52,482 bases of DNA from an uncultured Acidobacteriia bacterium (GTDB taxonomy: Bacteria > Acidobacteriota > Terriglobia > Bryobacterales > Bryobacteraceae), in assembly GCA_903909435.1 (NCBI GenBank), contig CAIVVT010000247.1:1-52482 (forward strand), written 5' to 3'. The notes under the pieces are model-generated. The model made no database searches and was not told where the DNA came from. It saw only the letters and a list, made by a program, of their open reading frames with translations. Within the stretch, counting starts at the first letter, position 1. Each line of letters starts with the position of its first letter. This document shows, in pieces, positions 28,648 through 38,501 of this stretch. A program made the position numbers and the translations under genes.

Positions 28648-30125
28648 CCATTCCTTTCCGAAATATCCCGGCCAATATCCGGGTGCCGCTGTTCTATGCC
28701 GAGGTCAACAATGCCCTCGCCAACAGTGGCGGCCAGGCCCAGCGGGCCCTGATCATCGGCCAGATCACGTCGACCGGGCTGGCGACGCCGAACATGCCCT
28801 TGCTGTCGCAGGGGCCGAGCGACGCCATCACGCAAGGCGGCCTGGGTTCGACCCTGGCCCTGATGACCGCGGCCTATCTGCTCAATGATCCGGCCGGCGA
28901 GGTCTGGTATCTGCCGCTCGCCGATGCCGGCGGCGGAACCGCCGCCACCGGCACCATCGCCATCGCCGCGACCACGGTGGCCGCCGGCGTCCTGGCGCTC
29001 TATATCGCCGGCCAATTGGTTCCCGTGCCGATCGCCGCATTGGAGACGGCGGGGTCGATCGCCACCGCCATCGCCGCGGCGGTCAATGCCCTGACCAATC
29101 TGCCGGTCACCGCATCGGCGCTTTCCACCACGGTCACCCTGACGGCCGTCAACAAGGGCCTGACCGGCAACGATATCGACATCCGCCTCAACTACCAGGG
29201 GGCGGCCAACGGCGAGGTCACGCCGGCCGGCCTGGTGCCCACCATCACCGCGATGGCCAGCGGCGCCACCAATCCGACGCTGACGACGGCGCTGGCCAAT
29301 TGCGGCGACCAGCCCTTCGATTTCATCGTCTGCCCCTACACCGACTCGACCTCGCTCAATGCCCTGCAGGCCTGGCTGAACGACAGTTCCGGCCGGTGGA
29401 GCTGGTCGACCCAGGTCTATGGCGGCGTCTTCACCGCCTACCGCGGCACCGCTGGCAGCCAGACGACCTTCGGGACCGCCCGCAATGACCAGCACGCCTC
29501 GGTCATGGGCTTCTACGACAGCCCGACGCCGAACTGGGTGTGGGCGGCCGCCGTGGCGGGCGCCGGCGCCCAGAGCCTCAAGGCGGATCCGGCAATGCCG
29601 TTGCAGACGGTGCCGGTCTATGGCGTGCTGGCGCCCCCGCTGGCGTCGCAGTTCATCCTGTCCGAGCGCAATACGTTGCTCTACGACGGGATCTCGACCT
29701 TCACCGTCGACCAAGGCGGCCTGGTCCATATCGAGAACCTGATCACCACCTATCAGACCAATGGCTTCGGCCAGCCGGACAGCAGCTATCTCGAAGTCGA
29801 GACCATGTACACGCTGATGTATGTGCTGCGGTCCCTGGCGGGGATGGTGACCCGCAAATATGCGCGGGTAAAGCTGGGCGCCGACGGCGGGACCTATGCG
29901 CCGGGCTCCGCCATCGTCACCCCGAGCTCCATCCGGGCCGACATCATCGCGGCTTACCAGGCCCTGGAATATGACGGCTATGTGCAGAACAGCCCGGCCT
30001 TCGCCAAGGGGCTGATCGTGCAACAGAACGCCACCAATCCCAACCGCGTGGATGTTCTGTGGCCCGGCACCCTGATCGACCAGCTGCGCGTCTTCGCGTT
30101 GCTGGCGCAGTTCCGCCTTCAGTAA
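28644..30125 (+). CDS. Contractile tail sheath, Mu gpL-like
   Basis: 493 residues. NIRVPLFYAEVNNALA, QRALIIGQITSTG, and a C-terminus with IAAYQALEYDGYVQN, FAKGLIVQQNATNPNRVDVLWPG match Mu-type sheath proteins (FI family). It shows that the particle is a myovirus. A beta-rich insert occurs at about residues 95-205. Confidence 0.95.
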   Translation: MTIPFRNIPANIRVPLFYAEVNNALANSGGQAQRALIIGQITSTGLATPNMPLLSQGPSDAITQGGLGSTLALMTAAYLLNDPAGEVWYLPLADAGGGTAATGTIAIAATTVAAGVLALYIAGQLVPVPIAALETAGSIATAIAAAVNALTNLPVTASALSTTVTLTAVNKGLTGNDIDIRLNYQGAANGEVTPAGLVPTITAMASGATNPTLTTALANCGDQPFDFIVCPYTDSTSLNALQAWLNDSSGRWSWSTQVYGGVFTAYRGTAGSQTTFGTARNDQHASVMGFYDSPTPNWVWAAAVAGAGAQSLKADPAMPLQTVPVYGVLAPPLASQFILSERNTLLYDGISTFTVDQGGLVHIENLITTYQTNGFGQPDSSYLEVETMYTLMYVLRSLAGMVTRKYARVKLGADGGTYAPGSAIVTPSSIRADIIAAYQALEYDGYVQNSPAFAKGLIVQQNATNPNRVDVLWPGTLIDQLRVFALLAQFRLQ

Positions 30126-30188
30126 TCCCGCCCTTTCCGCAGCAAGGCAAAGCGCTTCGGCGCTTCTGCCCGATCTTTGGAGCCTCAC

Positions 30189-30563
30189 ATGGCCGATAAC
30201 ACCAATCGCCTTGCCGGCGTCGCCACCCTGACCGTCGACGGGGTGATCTATTCCCTCGAGGGAAGTTTCAAATACAGCCCCGTCCTGGTCAAACGGGAGA
30301 CCGTCACCGGCCAGGACGCCGTGCATGGTTACAAGGAAATGCCGGTGGCCCCCTTCGTGTCCGGCAGCTTCCGGGACTCCCAGGGCCTCACCGTCGCCGA
30401 TTTCAACGCCATGACCAACGTCACCGTCTCGGTGCAGCTGGCCAACGGCAAGCTGATCATCGGCCGCAACATGTGGACGGTCGACGCCCTCGAGGTCGAC
30501 ACGGCGGACGCCAAGTTCGACGTCCGCTGGGAAGGCTATCAGGGATCCGTCACCGAAAACTGA
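30189..30563 (+). CDS. Tail tube protein, Mu gpM-like
   Basis: 124 residues: RLAGVATLTVDGVIYSLEG, then VTGQDAVHGYKEMPVAPFVSG and DAKFDVRWEGYQG are the tube family pattern. It forms the inner tube within the sheath. Confidence 0.93.
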   Translation: MADNTNRLAGVATLTVDGVIYSLEGSFKYSPVLVKRETVTGQDAVHGYKEMPVAPFVSGSFRDSQGLTVADFNAMTNVTVSVQLANGKLIIGRNMWTVDALEVDTADAKFDVRWEGYQGSVTEN

Positions 30564-30598
30564 TCCCCCGAAACCACCGGTAAAGAAGGTATTTTTCC

Positions 30599-30886
30599 AT
30601 GTCGGATATCGTTTCAGACGAATTGGAGCTGGCGCTCCGCAAGCCGATCAAGCTGGCGGATCGGGAGATCTCCAGCATCACCCTGCGCGAGCCCACCGCG
30701 TTCGAGATCGAGCAGGTTTCCAAGAAGGCGGAAACCAACGGCGCCGCCGCCAACACCCTGCTCGTCGCCCTCGTTTCGGGCCTCACCCCGGGCGAAATCG
30801 GCAAGATGGGGATCAGCGATCTCAACAAGGCGCTGGCTTTCCTCAAGGGTTTTATCAACGCCGGCCAGGAAACTGGGAAGCCGTAA
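30599..30886 (+). CDS. Tail assembly chaperone, frame 0 product
   Basis: 95 residues: LALRKPIKLADREISSITLREPTAFEIEQV matches Mu gp41/E-type tail chaperones. It bridges tube and tape measure during assembly. The last codons (AGQETGKP then TAA) overlap a second frame described in the next entry. Confidence 0.9.
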   Translation: MSDIVSDELELALRKPIKLADREISSITLREPTAFEIEQVSKKAETNGAAANTLLVALVSGLTPGEIGKMGISDLNKALAFLKGFINAGQETGKP

Positions 30887-31023
30887 TCGCCGACCTGACC
30901 CGGTGGTACGGATGGGGGCCGCGCGAGGCCTGGGCGATGACCTGGCGCGAAATTCTTTGGTGGAACCAGCAGGCCGTAAAAACGGCCGAAGCGGCAACGA
31001 AGGGGCGGCGCAATGGCCAATGA
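30871..31023 (+). CDS. Tail chaperone, -1 frame extension (GpE'-like)
   Basis: 50 codons in the -1 frame: NWEAVIADLTRWYGWGPREA, then MTWREILWWNQQAV. There is no start codon near the beginning; the frame is entered from the upstream gene. The short Trp-rich tail is typical of the frameshifted chaperone forms in P2-, Mu- and lambda-like phages. The slip site is probably around CTGGGAAG (about 30873-30880), a weak relative of GGGAAAG. Confidence 0.75.
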   Translation, partial: NWEAVIADLTRWYGWGPREAWAMTWREILWWNQQAVKTAEAATKGRRNGQ

Positions 31024-33385
31024 TTTTCAAGTCGTCATCTCCGCCGTGGACAAGTCCACCGCCGTCATCAACAAGATCAACCAGTCCTTTGGGTCGATCA
31101 CCAAGCCGATCGTCCAGGTCCAGTCCGCCGTTTCCCGGCTCGGCAAAGAGATGGGCCTGGATCGCATGGGGAAATCCCTGGTCCAGGTCGGCAAGGCGGC
31201 CCGCGACGTCGGGGGGCAGGTAGCCAGTATCGTCGCGCCGATGGCGGCGGTGGTCGGCGTCGGCAGCGTCGCCGCGGTGGCCGCCCTGGCCACCGAATGG
31301 GGCAAGCTCGGCGCCGAGATCGGCCGCACCTCGGCCACCCTCGGCGTCTCGGCCAATGAACTGCAGGCGCTGCGGGGCGCCGCCCAAGCGTCCGGCGTGT
31401 CGGCCGAGTCGCTGACCGGCGGTCTGAAGAGCCTCGGCGATACCATGGAGGACGCCCTCAATGGCCGCAACCAGGGCGCCCTGGCGATGATGAACCGCCT
31501 GGGTGTCACAATGAAGCGGACCGCAGACGGTGCCATGGATACGACTTCGGCTTTTATGGATTTGGCCGACGTAATCAATCGGCCCAACATGACGCCCCAG
31601 GTCCAAGGCCTGGTGGCCCGCACCTTCGGCCTCGAGGCGTCGCTGCCGCTGCTGCGGCAGGGAAGCGCGGGTATCGCCGAACTCGAGCGCCAGGTCAAGG
31701 CGACCGGTGCCGTGATGAGCGGGCCGGCCCTGGCCGCCGCCACCCAATGGCAGAAGTCGATGGGGTTCCTCGATCTGTCGGTGCAGGGTCTGCGCAACAG
31801 CATCGGCGCCGAGCTGCTCCCCATCTTCAATCCGCTGGTCGACCAGCTGCGCGGCTGGATCTCTGCCAATCGTGATCTGGTGGCGACCAAGGCCGGCGAG
31901 TTCGCCACCGGTGTGGCCGCCGCCATCAAGCAGATTGACTGGCAGGCGGTGGTGCAGGGGGCCAAGGGTTTCGCGGCCAGCGTCGAGAGCGTGGTCGATT
32001 GGCTGGGTGGCTGGGAACACGCCGTGATCGCCGTGGTCGCGGTGATGAACGCCAGTTTGATCGTCAGTGTGGTCAAGCTCGGCGGCCTGTTGCTCGAGCT
32101 CGGCCTGGGGACGATTCCAGTCGTGGTCAAGGCCCTTGGTCTGCTGACCGTCGCCACGGAAGCTTCGGTGATCCCGGCCCTGGTCGGCGGTGCGATGAAG
32201 CTCGGCCTGGTTACAGAAAGCCTGGCCGGCCTGGCGGCTGGCGTGCCGATCGTTGGGACCGCGTTGACGGCCCTATCGGGCGGCTTCGTCGCCGTCGGCG
32301 CGGCGATCGAGGCAACGCCGGTGGGCTGGATTGCTACCGCCGTCGTCGCTGCTGTGGGGCTGATCGGCTTCGCCGGCTACGAACTTGTTAAACATTGGCA
32401 GGACATCAAGGATTGGTGGCACCGCCTGTGGGGCGGCATGGGCGACGATGCCGCCGCCGGCGCCGGCAAGATCAAGGGCGCCGCCAGCGCCGTCAAGGGG
32501 GACGCCGAAGGCCATTGGCGGCGCGATAGCCGCGGCGGCCGCACCTTTGTCCCGGCCGTCCCGGCGCCGCTGGTGGCTCCCGCCGCCACCGCGAACGCCG
32601 TTCGCGTCGAGACGGCCACGCCCGCCGTCCCCGCCGCCCCGGCGGCCGCCGGGCCGCTTGGCCTCCGGCAAAACAACCCGGGCAATCTCCGCTCCTGGGG
32701 GCAGACGCCGATCGCTAATGGCTACGCCCAATTTCCGACGGCGTTCGACGGCCTTTCGGCCATGGCCGGCAATCTCCGGGCCTATGGCAATCATGGCTTC
32801 AACACCATCGACAGCATCGTCGACCGCTGGGCGCCGGCGTCTGACCACAACAATACCGCTGCCTACAAGGCGGATGTCGCCAAGCAGACCGGCTTCGATC
32901 CGAAAGCGGCCCTCGATCTCAACAATCCGGCGATCGTTCAAGCCCTCATGCCAGCGATCGTCAAGCATGAGAACGGCCAAAATCCCTATGACGCGGGCCT
33001 GATCGCCCAGGCCGTCTCGGCCCGGTTCGCCCAGCCGGTCGGCGTGCCGGCGCAACGGTCCGTCGCAACCTCCGCCGGCGTGGCTGTGCCGCCGTTGCCG
33101 CAGCTGGACGCCCTCGCCAAGCAAATGGGCATCACCGTCGCCACCCCGCAGGCTGGCGCCGCCCCGGCGGTGCCGACCCCTTATTCCGTGCAAACGGCGG
33201 CCAAAACCGCGTCGACCGGTGAATCTGATGCTGGCGCCCCCGGCGGCGGTCCCATGGGAACGATCGTGGTCGACATCTCCTTCGCCGATGCGCCGAAAGG
33301 CATGACGTCGAAGGTGCGGACCACCGGCCCCGTCGTCGCCAATGTCAAGATCGGCCACGCCATGCCCGAATCGGGGGTCGCATGA
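31013..33385 (+). CDS. Tail tape measure protein with C-terminal lysozyme-like domain
   Basis: 790 residues. The first 250 are helical (VISAVDKSTAVINKINQSF, then GVSANELQALRGAAQASGVSAE). Hydrophobic segments occur at about residues 340-465. An Ala/Pro linker with an exact dispersed palindrome follows. Residues about 555-665 (LGLRQNNPGNLRSW, FDGLSAMAGNLRAY, VDRWAPASDHNNT) resemble virion-associated peptidoglycan-hydrolase domains of the RNNNPGN type. The protein sets tail length and may open the cell wall. Confidence 0.93.
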   Translation: MANDFQVVISAVDKSTAVINKINQSFGSITKPIVQVQSAVSRLGKEMGLDRMGKSLVQVGKAARDVGGQVASIVAPMAAVVGVGSVAAVAALATEWGKLGAEIGRTSATLGVSANELQALRGAAQASGVSAESLTGGLKSLGDTMEDALNGRNQGALAMMNRLGVTMKRTADGAMDTTSAFMDLADVINRPNMTPQVQGLVARTFGLEASLPLLRQGSAGIAELERQVKATGAVMSGPALAAATQWQKSMGFLDLSVQGLRNSIGAELLPIFNPLVDQLRGWISANRDLVATKAGEFATGVAAAIKQIDWQAVVQGAKGFAASVESVVDWLGGWEHAVIAVVAVMNASLIVSVVKLGGLLLELGLGTIPVVVKALGLLTVATEASVIPALVGGAMKLGLVTESLAGLAAGVPIVGTALTALSGGFVAVGAAIEATPVGWIATAVVAAVGLIGFAGYELVKHWQDIKDWWHRLWGGMGDDAAAGAGKIKGAASAVKGDAEGHWRRDSRGGRTFVPAVPAPLVAPAATANAVRVETATPAVPAAPAAAGPLGLRQNNPGNLRSWGQTPIANGYAQFPTAFDGLSAMAGNLRAYGNHGFNTIDSIVDRWAPASDHNNTAAYKADVAKQTGFDPKAALDLNNPAIVQALMPAIVKHENGQNPYDAGLIAQAVSARFAQPVGVPAQRSVATSAGVAVPPLPQLDALAKQMGITVATPQAGAAPAVPTPYSVQTAAKTASTGESDAGAPGGGPMGTIVVDISFADAPKGMTSKVRTTGPVVANVKIGHAMPESGVA
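32591..32605. repeat. Dispersed palindrome, copy 5 (exact)
   Basis: GCGAACGCCGTTCGC within a perfect 17-bp palindrome (32590-32606), in the tape measure linker. Confidence 0.75.
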
Positions 33386-34725
33386 GCTTCTTCGACCAGC
33401 TGCAACAGGCCTCGTTCGCCGGCGTGCCGTTTGGCGTCCTGGCCGGCCGTGCCCGCTTCGGCCGCCGCCAGGCCGTGCACGAATACCCGTTCCGCGACAC
33501 GCCCTGGGTCGAGGACCTGGGGCGTGCCACGCGGCGCATCAGCCTGACCGGTTTCCTGGTCGAAAACGACGGCGTGACCGGCGGTGCCGACGTCCTTGCC
33601 CAGCGTGACGCCATGATCGCGGCCAGCGAAAGCCCAGGCCCGTTGACGCTGGTGCATCCGACTCTCGGTCAGCTCACCGTCAGCGTCCCCGACGGTGGCC
33701 TGACCGTCGAGGAAAAGTGGGAGGACGGCCGCTACTTCGAACTGACCTTCTCCTTTATCGAAGCGGGTCAGCGGCTTTTCCCGTCCGTCGCGCTCGACAC
33801 CGGCGTTGCGGTCGCTTCGTCCTTTGGCCTGGCCAATATTGCCATCGGTTCGGACTTCGTGAGCGCCGTCCTTGCCGCGTTGGCCGAAGGCAGGGCGGTG
33901 ATTGCCCAGGCGATTGCCACGGCGGCGCTATGGGGAGCGCTGGCACAACGCCTGGGCGGCGATGCGACGGCCATCTACAGCATGACTGGCGAGCTGCAGG
34001 GCAACTACGGCCGATTCTTCGGGGGTGCGGTCAACGGGTTCCTCGCCAGCGCGCCGGCGGCGTTCAATAAGACGGCCACCGTGGCCACACTGGTCGCCCA
34101 AGGCTCGGCCAATCTGGCCAATATCACCGCTGCGATCGCCGGCTTGAATGCAGCGGCGGTCTCCGCCTCGCCGGCAGCCATGGCCACGGCCGCCCAGGCG
34201 ATTCCAGCCGCCATTCTGGCCGCCACGGTGAACCCGGCGGATGCGGTTCGGCTGCTCTCCCATCTGGCCAACTTCAAACCCGATGCCTTCACCACCTCCT
34301 CGGTGATCGGCCAGGCGATGGCCACCACGCAGACGGCGCTGGGCAATCTGTTCCGCCGGTCGACCGTGGCCAGCTTGGCCAATGCCAGCGCGAGCTATCA
34401 GCCGTCCTCGGCCAATGACGCGATGACGGTTCGCAACACGGTGACAGGGCTCCTCGACGGCGAAATCGAGATTGCCGGCGACAACGGGGAAGACGCCACC
34501 TTCGGCGCCCTGCGGTCCTTGCGCCAGGCCGTGGTGACCGACCTCAACACCCGGGGCGCCGCCTTGCCGCCGTTGAAGACGGTTTCCTTCCAGGCGTCCT
34601 TACCGGCCGCCGTGCTGGCGCTGCGGCTGTATCGGGATCCGAGCCGCGCCGCCGAGCTGGTGAGCGAAGCCAACCCGCCGCATCCGGCTTTCATGCCGTT
34701 GTCCTTCGCGGCTCTGGGGCGCTGA
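33382..34725 (+). CDS. DNA circularisation / tail protein, Mu gp43-like
   Basis: 447 residues. FAGVPFGVLAGRARFGRRQAVHEYPFRDTPW is the DNA_circ_N signature of Mu-type gp43 and its relatives. The rest is alanine-rich and helical. Overlaps tape measure by ATGA. In Mu-like phages this protein lies between tape measure and hub. Confidence 0.9.
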   Translation: MSFFDQLQQASFAGVPFGVLAGRARFGRRQAVHEYPFRDTPWVEDLGRATRRISLTGFLVENDGVTGGADVLAQRDAMIAASESPGPLTLVHPTLGQLTVSVPDGGLTVEEKWEDGRYFELTFSFIEAGQRLFPSVALDTGVAVASSFGLANIAIGSDFVSAVLAALAEGRAVIAQAIATAALWGALAQRLGGDATAIYSMTGELQGNYGRFFGGAVNGFLASAPAAFNKTATVATLVAQGSANLANITAAIAGLNAAAVSASPAAMATAAQAIPAAILAATVNPADAVRLLSHLANFKPDAFTTSSVIGQAMATTQTALGNLFRRSTVASLANASASYQPSSANDAMTVRNTVTGLLDGEIEIAGDNGEDATFGALRSLRQAVVTDLNTRGAALPPLKTVSFQASLPAAVLALRLYRDPSRAAELVSEANPPHPAFMPLSFAALGR

Positions 34726-34726
34726 G

Positions 34727-35794
34727 ATGAGCGATGATCTGAGCCTGACCGCCAACAATCGCTCAATCTCCGGTTGGGATGCCGTCCGCGTCACCCGGGG
34801 CATCGAGCGTTGCCCGAACGATTTCGATATCGAGATGACGGAGTTGTTCCCGGGCGAGGCGAGCGCCCTGGTGGTGCAGCCCGGCGACGCCTGCCAGGTG
34901 GCGATCGGCGGCGACCTGGTGATCACCGGCTATGTCGACAGGGTTCGCCCATCGATCGGCGCGAGCTCGCATTCCATCCAGATCACCGGCCGCGGCAAGT
35001 GCCAGGACCTGGTCGACTGCGCCGCCGAATGGCCGAATGGCCAGATCAGCGGCTCCTCGGCCCTGCAGATCGCCCAGAAGTTGGCGCAGCCCTATGGGAT
35101 CTCGGTCAGCGCGACCTCGGCCGACGTCGGGCCGCCCATTCCGCAGTTCAACCTGATCCAGGGCGAAACCCCGTTCGAGATCATCGAGCGGATCTGCCGC
35201 TATCGCGGGTTGCTGGCCTATGAATTGCCCGACGGCAGCCTGTTCCTGACCCAGGTTGGCACGGCGACCGCCGCCAGCGGCTTCACCGAGGGCGTCAACG
35301 TCGAGACGGCCGGAATCTGTTACGCGATGGACGGGCGGTTTTCCGAGTACCAGGCGTTGCTGCAGTCGATGGAGGCGCTGGGGGACGTGGGGAATGGCGG
35401 CAATCTGTTCGGCGTCGCGAAAGACCCCGGGGTCCCGCGCCACCGCCGCATGGTCATCATCACCGAGTCCGGCGGCGGTGGAAGGGACGTCTGCATACAG
35501 CGCGCGAACTGGGAGGCGGCCAGGCGTGCCGGTCGGGCCAACCAGCTGGTGGTGACCACGGATAGTTGGCGCGATTCGGCCGGGATCTTGTGGACCCCCA
35601 ATACGCTCGTTCCTCTGGCGCTGCCCAACCTGAAACTGGCACAGGCCAACTGGGTGATTGGCTCGGTCACCTATGTGAAGAGCGAAGCCGGCACGTCGGC
35701 CGACCTCGTCATCATGCCGCCGGCGGCGTTTGTGCCGCAGCCCGTCCTGTTGCAGCCTTTCGCCGCCGATGTGCCGGTGGGGGGAGGGCGGTGA
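34727..35794 (+). CDS. Baseplate hub, Mu gp44 (gpP)-like
   Basis: 355 residues: [74 protein letters not shown]. The standard gpP hub pattern. Overlaps the spike gene by GTGA. Confidence 0.93.
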   Translation: MSDDLSLTANNRSISGWDAVRVTRGIERCPNDFDIEMTELFPGEASALVVQPGDACQVAIGGDLVITGYVDRVRPSIGASSHSIQITGRGKCQDLVDCAAEWPNGQISGSSALQIAQKLAQPYGISVSATSADVGPPIPQFNLIQGETPFEIIERICRYRGLLAYELPDGSLFLTQVGTATAASGFTEGVNVETAGICYAMDGRFSEYQALLQSMEALGDVGNGGNLFGVAKDPGVPRHRRMVIITESGGGGRDVCIQRANWEAARRAGRANQLVVTTDSWRDSAGILWTPNTLVPLALPNLKLAQANWVIGSVTYVKSEAGTSADLVIMPPAAFVPQPVLLQPFAADVPVGGGR

Positions 35795-36351
35795 CGGAGC
35801 TATCGGGGATTCGGGGGTCGGTCGAGCGTATCGGCCGCCGCTTGCTGATGACCATCGGCCGCGGCCGCGTTACCACCGGCGATGACACCGGCAATGTGCA
35901 GATCCAGCAAGTCCAGCTGGGCGCCAACGAGCTGCGCGACCAGACGCCGCGCCTGGCGGAATTCGGCTTCGCCTCGATGCCGCCGGCCGGCGCGGATGTG
36001 ATTGTGCTGTTCGTCGGCGGCGACCGGTCAAACGGCGTGATCATCGCCAGCGGCGATATCGCCACCCGCATGAAGAACCTGCAGCCGGGCGAGTCGGCGC
36101 TTTACGATGCCCAAGGAAAATCGGTCTACCTGTCGGTCGGCGGTATCGTTATCGAGGCGAAAGGCCAGCCGGTGACGATCAATAATGCGTCGACGGCCAC
36201 GATCGACACCTCTGGCGACGTCACGGTCAATTGCGGCGGCAATGCCGAAGTCGCTGCGGCGGGGACGGCGACGATAAACGGGCAGGGCGGTGTTTCGGTG
36301 GAAAGCGCGGCCGGCGTGACGATCACCGGCTCATCCATCGCATTGAATTAG
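35791..36351 (+). CDS. Baseplate spike, Mu gp45-like
   Basis: 186 residues with a GTG start. [47 protein letters not shown], and then a C-terminal beta-helical part of short repeating strands ([15 protein letters not shown]). It forms the membrane-piercing spike. The PAAR protein at 43572 could cap such a spike. Confidence 0.92.
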   Translation: MTELSGIRGSVERIGRRLLMTIGRGRVTTGDDTGNVQIQQVQLGANELRDQTPRLAEFGFASMPPAGADVIVLFVGGDRSNGVIIASGDIATRMKNLQPGESALYDAQGKSVYLSVGGIVIEAKGQPVTINNASTATIDTSGDVTVNCGGNAEVAAAGTATINGQGGVSVESAAGVTITGSSIALN

Positions 36352-36359
36352 GGCCTCCC

Positions 36360-36809
36360 ATGAGCGATACCGCGACCTTTTGGAATTCGGCGCTGGGTTT
36401 TGCCGACTGGCTGTTGGTCGGCACCAACCTGGCCGCCGGCAACGACCTCGAAACCACGATGCTGATCAGCGTCTTCACCGATCGCATTGCCAACCCCGAC
36501 GATGTCATCCCCGACGGGACCGCCGATCCTCGGGGATGGGTCGGCGATCTGGGGCAGCCGGTGCCGATCGGCTCACGGCTGTGGGTCCATCTGAGCCGCG
36601 CCAAGCTCACCCAGGCCGTCGCCAACCAGGCGAAGGACGATGTGGCCGAGGCGCTGCAATGGATGCTCGATGACGGCGTCGTGGCCAAGTTTGTCATTAC
36701 CACCGAGATCGTCCTGCCGCGGCAGCTCAGCCTGCGGGTCGATGCGTATCACCAGGACGGCACGAAAGTCGCCTCCGTCAACGCCGATCTTTGGAACCAG
36801 GTGGCCTGA
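36360..36809 (+). CDS. Baseplate wedge protein, Mu gp46-like
   Basis: 149 residues: LETTMLISVFTDRIANPDDVIPD, then WVGDLGQPVPIGSRLW is the gp46 pattern. The start is the ATG at 36360. Overlaps gp47 by TGATG. Confidence 0.93.
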   Translation: MSDTATFWNSALGFADWLLVGTNLAAGNDLETTMLISVFTDRIANPDDVIPDGTADPRGWVGDLGQPVPIGSRLWVHLSRAKLTQAVANQAKDDVAEALQWMLDDGVVAKFVITTEIVLPRQLSLRVDAYHQDGTKVASVNADLWNQVA

Positions 36810-37945
36810 TGCCTTATCCGCGCAAAACGCTCACGGAACTCAAAGCGCAAGTGGCGTCCGACATCCAGTCGGCGCTTCCGGGCTCGGATCCGCTCTTGCG
36901 GTTTTCCAATCTGAGAATCACGGGCGTGGCACAGGCCAATCTGGCCAATGATCAGCTCGGCTATCTCGACTGGATTTCCAAGCAGGCGGTTCCCTTTACC
37001 GCGACCGACGAATTCCTCTACGGCTGGGGCGCGTTGAAGAACGTGCGGCCGGCGGCAGCCGTTGTCGCCGATAACGGCCAGGTCACCTTCTCCGGCACCG
37101 GCGGGACGATCCCCGACCGGGCGCCTTTGGTGCGGGGCGACGGTACAACCTTCACGGTGCAGGGGGCTGTGACGATCAGCGGCGGGTCGGCTGTCGTCAA
37201 TGCCTCGGCCGACGTCGCCGGCGCCGCCGGCAATACGGCCGTCAGTTCGGTCATGACGTTGGGGACGGCGATCGCCGGCATCAATTCCAAAGGCGCCGTG
37301 ACGACGGCTTTCACCAACGGCGCCGACGCGGAAACCCAGGATGAATTCCGCACCCGGATGCTCGGCGTCTACGCCGATCCGCCGCAAGGGGGCGCCGTGG
37401 CCGATTACCTCGGCTGGGCATTGGCCGCGCCTGGCGTTACGCGCGCCTGGTGCCAGCCGCTCGGCATGGGCGTCGGGACCGTCGTCGTCTACGTCATGAT
37501 GGATCAGACAGAGGCGGCCTATAACGGCTTCCCACAAGGCACCAACGGCGTCGCTGCCGCCGATCCCCGCGGCGTCACCGCGATCGGCGACCAGCTGGCG
37601 GTAGCCGACTACATTTTCCCGCTGCGGCCGGTGCAGGCGCTGGTCTATGTGGTGGCGCCGGTGGCCAACCCGGTCGACTTCACGATCAGCGGCTTGTCCG
37701 GCGCCTCCTCGACGGTCAAGACGGCGATCGCTGCCGCCTTCGGCGGCGTCTGCACGCAAAACCCAATCCTCGCCGGCGTGTCCAAGGTCAACGGCGTCGT
37801 GACCTATACCGTCGACCTGGCCGACTTCGTCGCCGCGCTCGGCTCGGTCCCGGGTGCCAGTGCCGGGCTGATCACCTCTCCGGTCGCCAACATCACCAGC
37901 TCACTCGGCCAGCTGCCGGCCGTGGGCACGATCACTTACGTCTGA
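36809..37945 (+). CDS. Baseplate J-like protein, Mu gp47
   Basis: 378 residues: TLTELKAQVASDIQSALPGSD, GAAGNTAVSSVMTLGTAIAG, ETQDEFRTRMLGVYADPPQGG. Typical of the baseplate J family, which forms the wedge edge and meets the fibres. Confidence 0.94.
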   Translation: MPYPRKTLTELKAQVASDIQSALPGSDPLLRFSNLRITGVAQANLANDQLGYLDWISKQAVPFTATDEFLYGWGALKNVRPAAAVVADNGQVTFSGTGGTIPDRAPLVRGDGTTFTVQGAVTISGGSAVVNASADVAGAAGNTAVSSVMTLGTAIAGINSKGAVTTAFTNGADAETQDEFRTRMLGVYADPPQGGAVADYLGWALAAPGVTRAWCQPLGMGVGTVVVYVMMDQTEAAYNGFPQGTNGVAAADPRGVTAIGDQLAVADYIFPLRPVQALVYVVAPVANPVDFTISGLSGASSTVKTAIAAAFGGVCTQNPILAGVSKVNGVVTYTVDLADFVAALGSVPGASAGLITSPVANITSSLGQLPAVGTITYV

Positions 37946-37952
37946 GCCGCGC

Positions 37953-38489
37953 ATGGCAGCCCCAGACCTCACCCAAGCCGACTTCCTGGCGGCGCTGCAG
38001 GCCTATATGCCGCGTGGCAAGGCGTGGCCAACCGACCCGGCAGCCACCCTGACCGCCGTGCTTTATGGACTGGCCGCCGGCCCGACGGCGTTGGTGGCTT
38101 CGGCCAATGGATTGCTGGTCGACGCATTTCCGTCGACCACGGTCGATCTCTTGACCGAGTGGCAGAGCACCCTGGCGCAGCCGGATCCGGCCGGCCCGAC
38201 CCCGGCCAGCACCGCCCAGGCGCAACAGTTCGTGGTGGCCAAGTTCGCGACGCCGGGCGGCCAGTCGATCGATTCCTTCGTCGCATTGGCCGCGGCCTAT
38301 GGCATCACCGTCTCGGTCACGCAATGCGCGCCGTTCCGGGCCGGGCAGAGCCGCGCCGGGCAGCCCTGCGGCACCACCGACTGGTTTCACGCCTGGTACG
38401 TCAACATCCCCACCGCCGACGCCGCCTATGCCGGGTTGTTGGCGTCGGCGGCACCGGCTCACACCATCCTGAATTTCAACCTCATTTGA
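37953..38489 (+). CDS. Tail protein, Mu gp48 (YmfQ, DUF2313)-like
   Basis: 178 residues: DFLAALQAYMPRGKAWPTDP, and a C-terminal GQPCGTTDWFHAWYVNIP are the YmfQ signatures. It links baseplate to fibre. Confidence 0.92.
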   Translation: MAAPDLTQADFLAALQAYMPRGKAWPTDPAATLTAVLYGLAAGPTALVASANGLLVDAFPSTTVDLLTEWQSTLAQPDPAGPTPASTAQAQQFVVAKFATPGGQSIDSFVALAAAYGITVSVTQCAPFRAGQSRAGQPCGTTDWFHAWYVNIPTADAAYAGLLASAAPAHTILNFNLI

Positions 38490-38501
38490 TGAGGGACAGC
38501 C

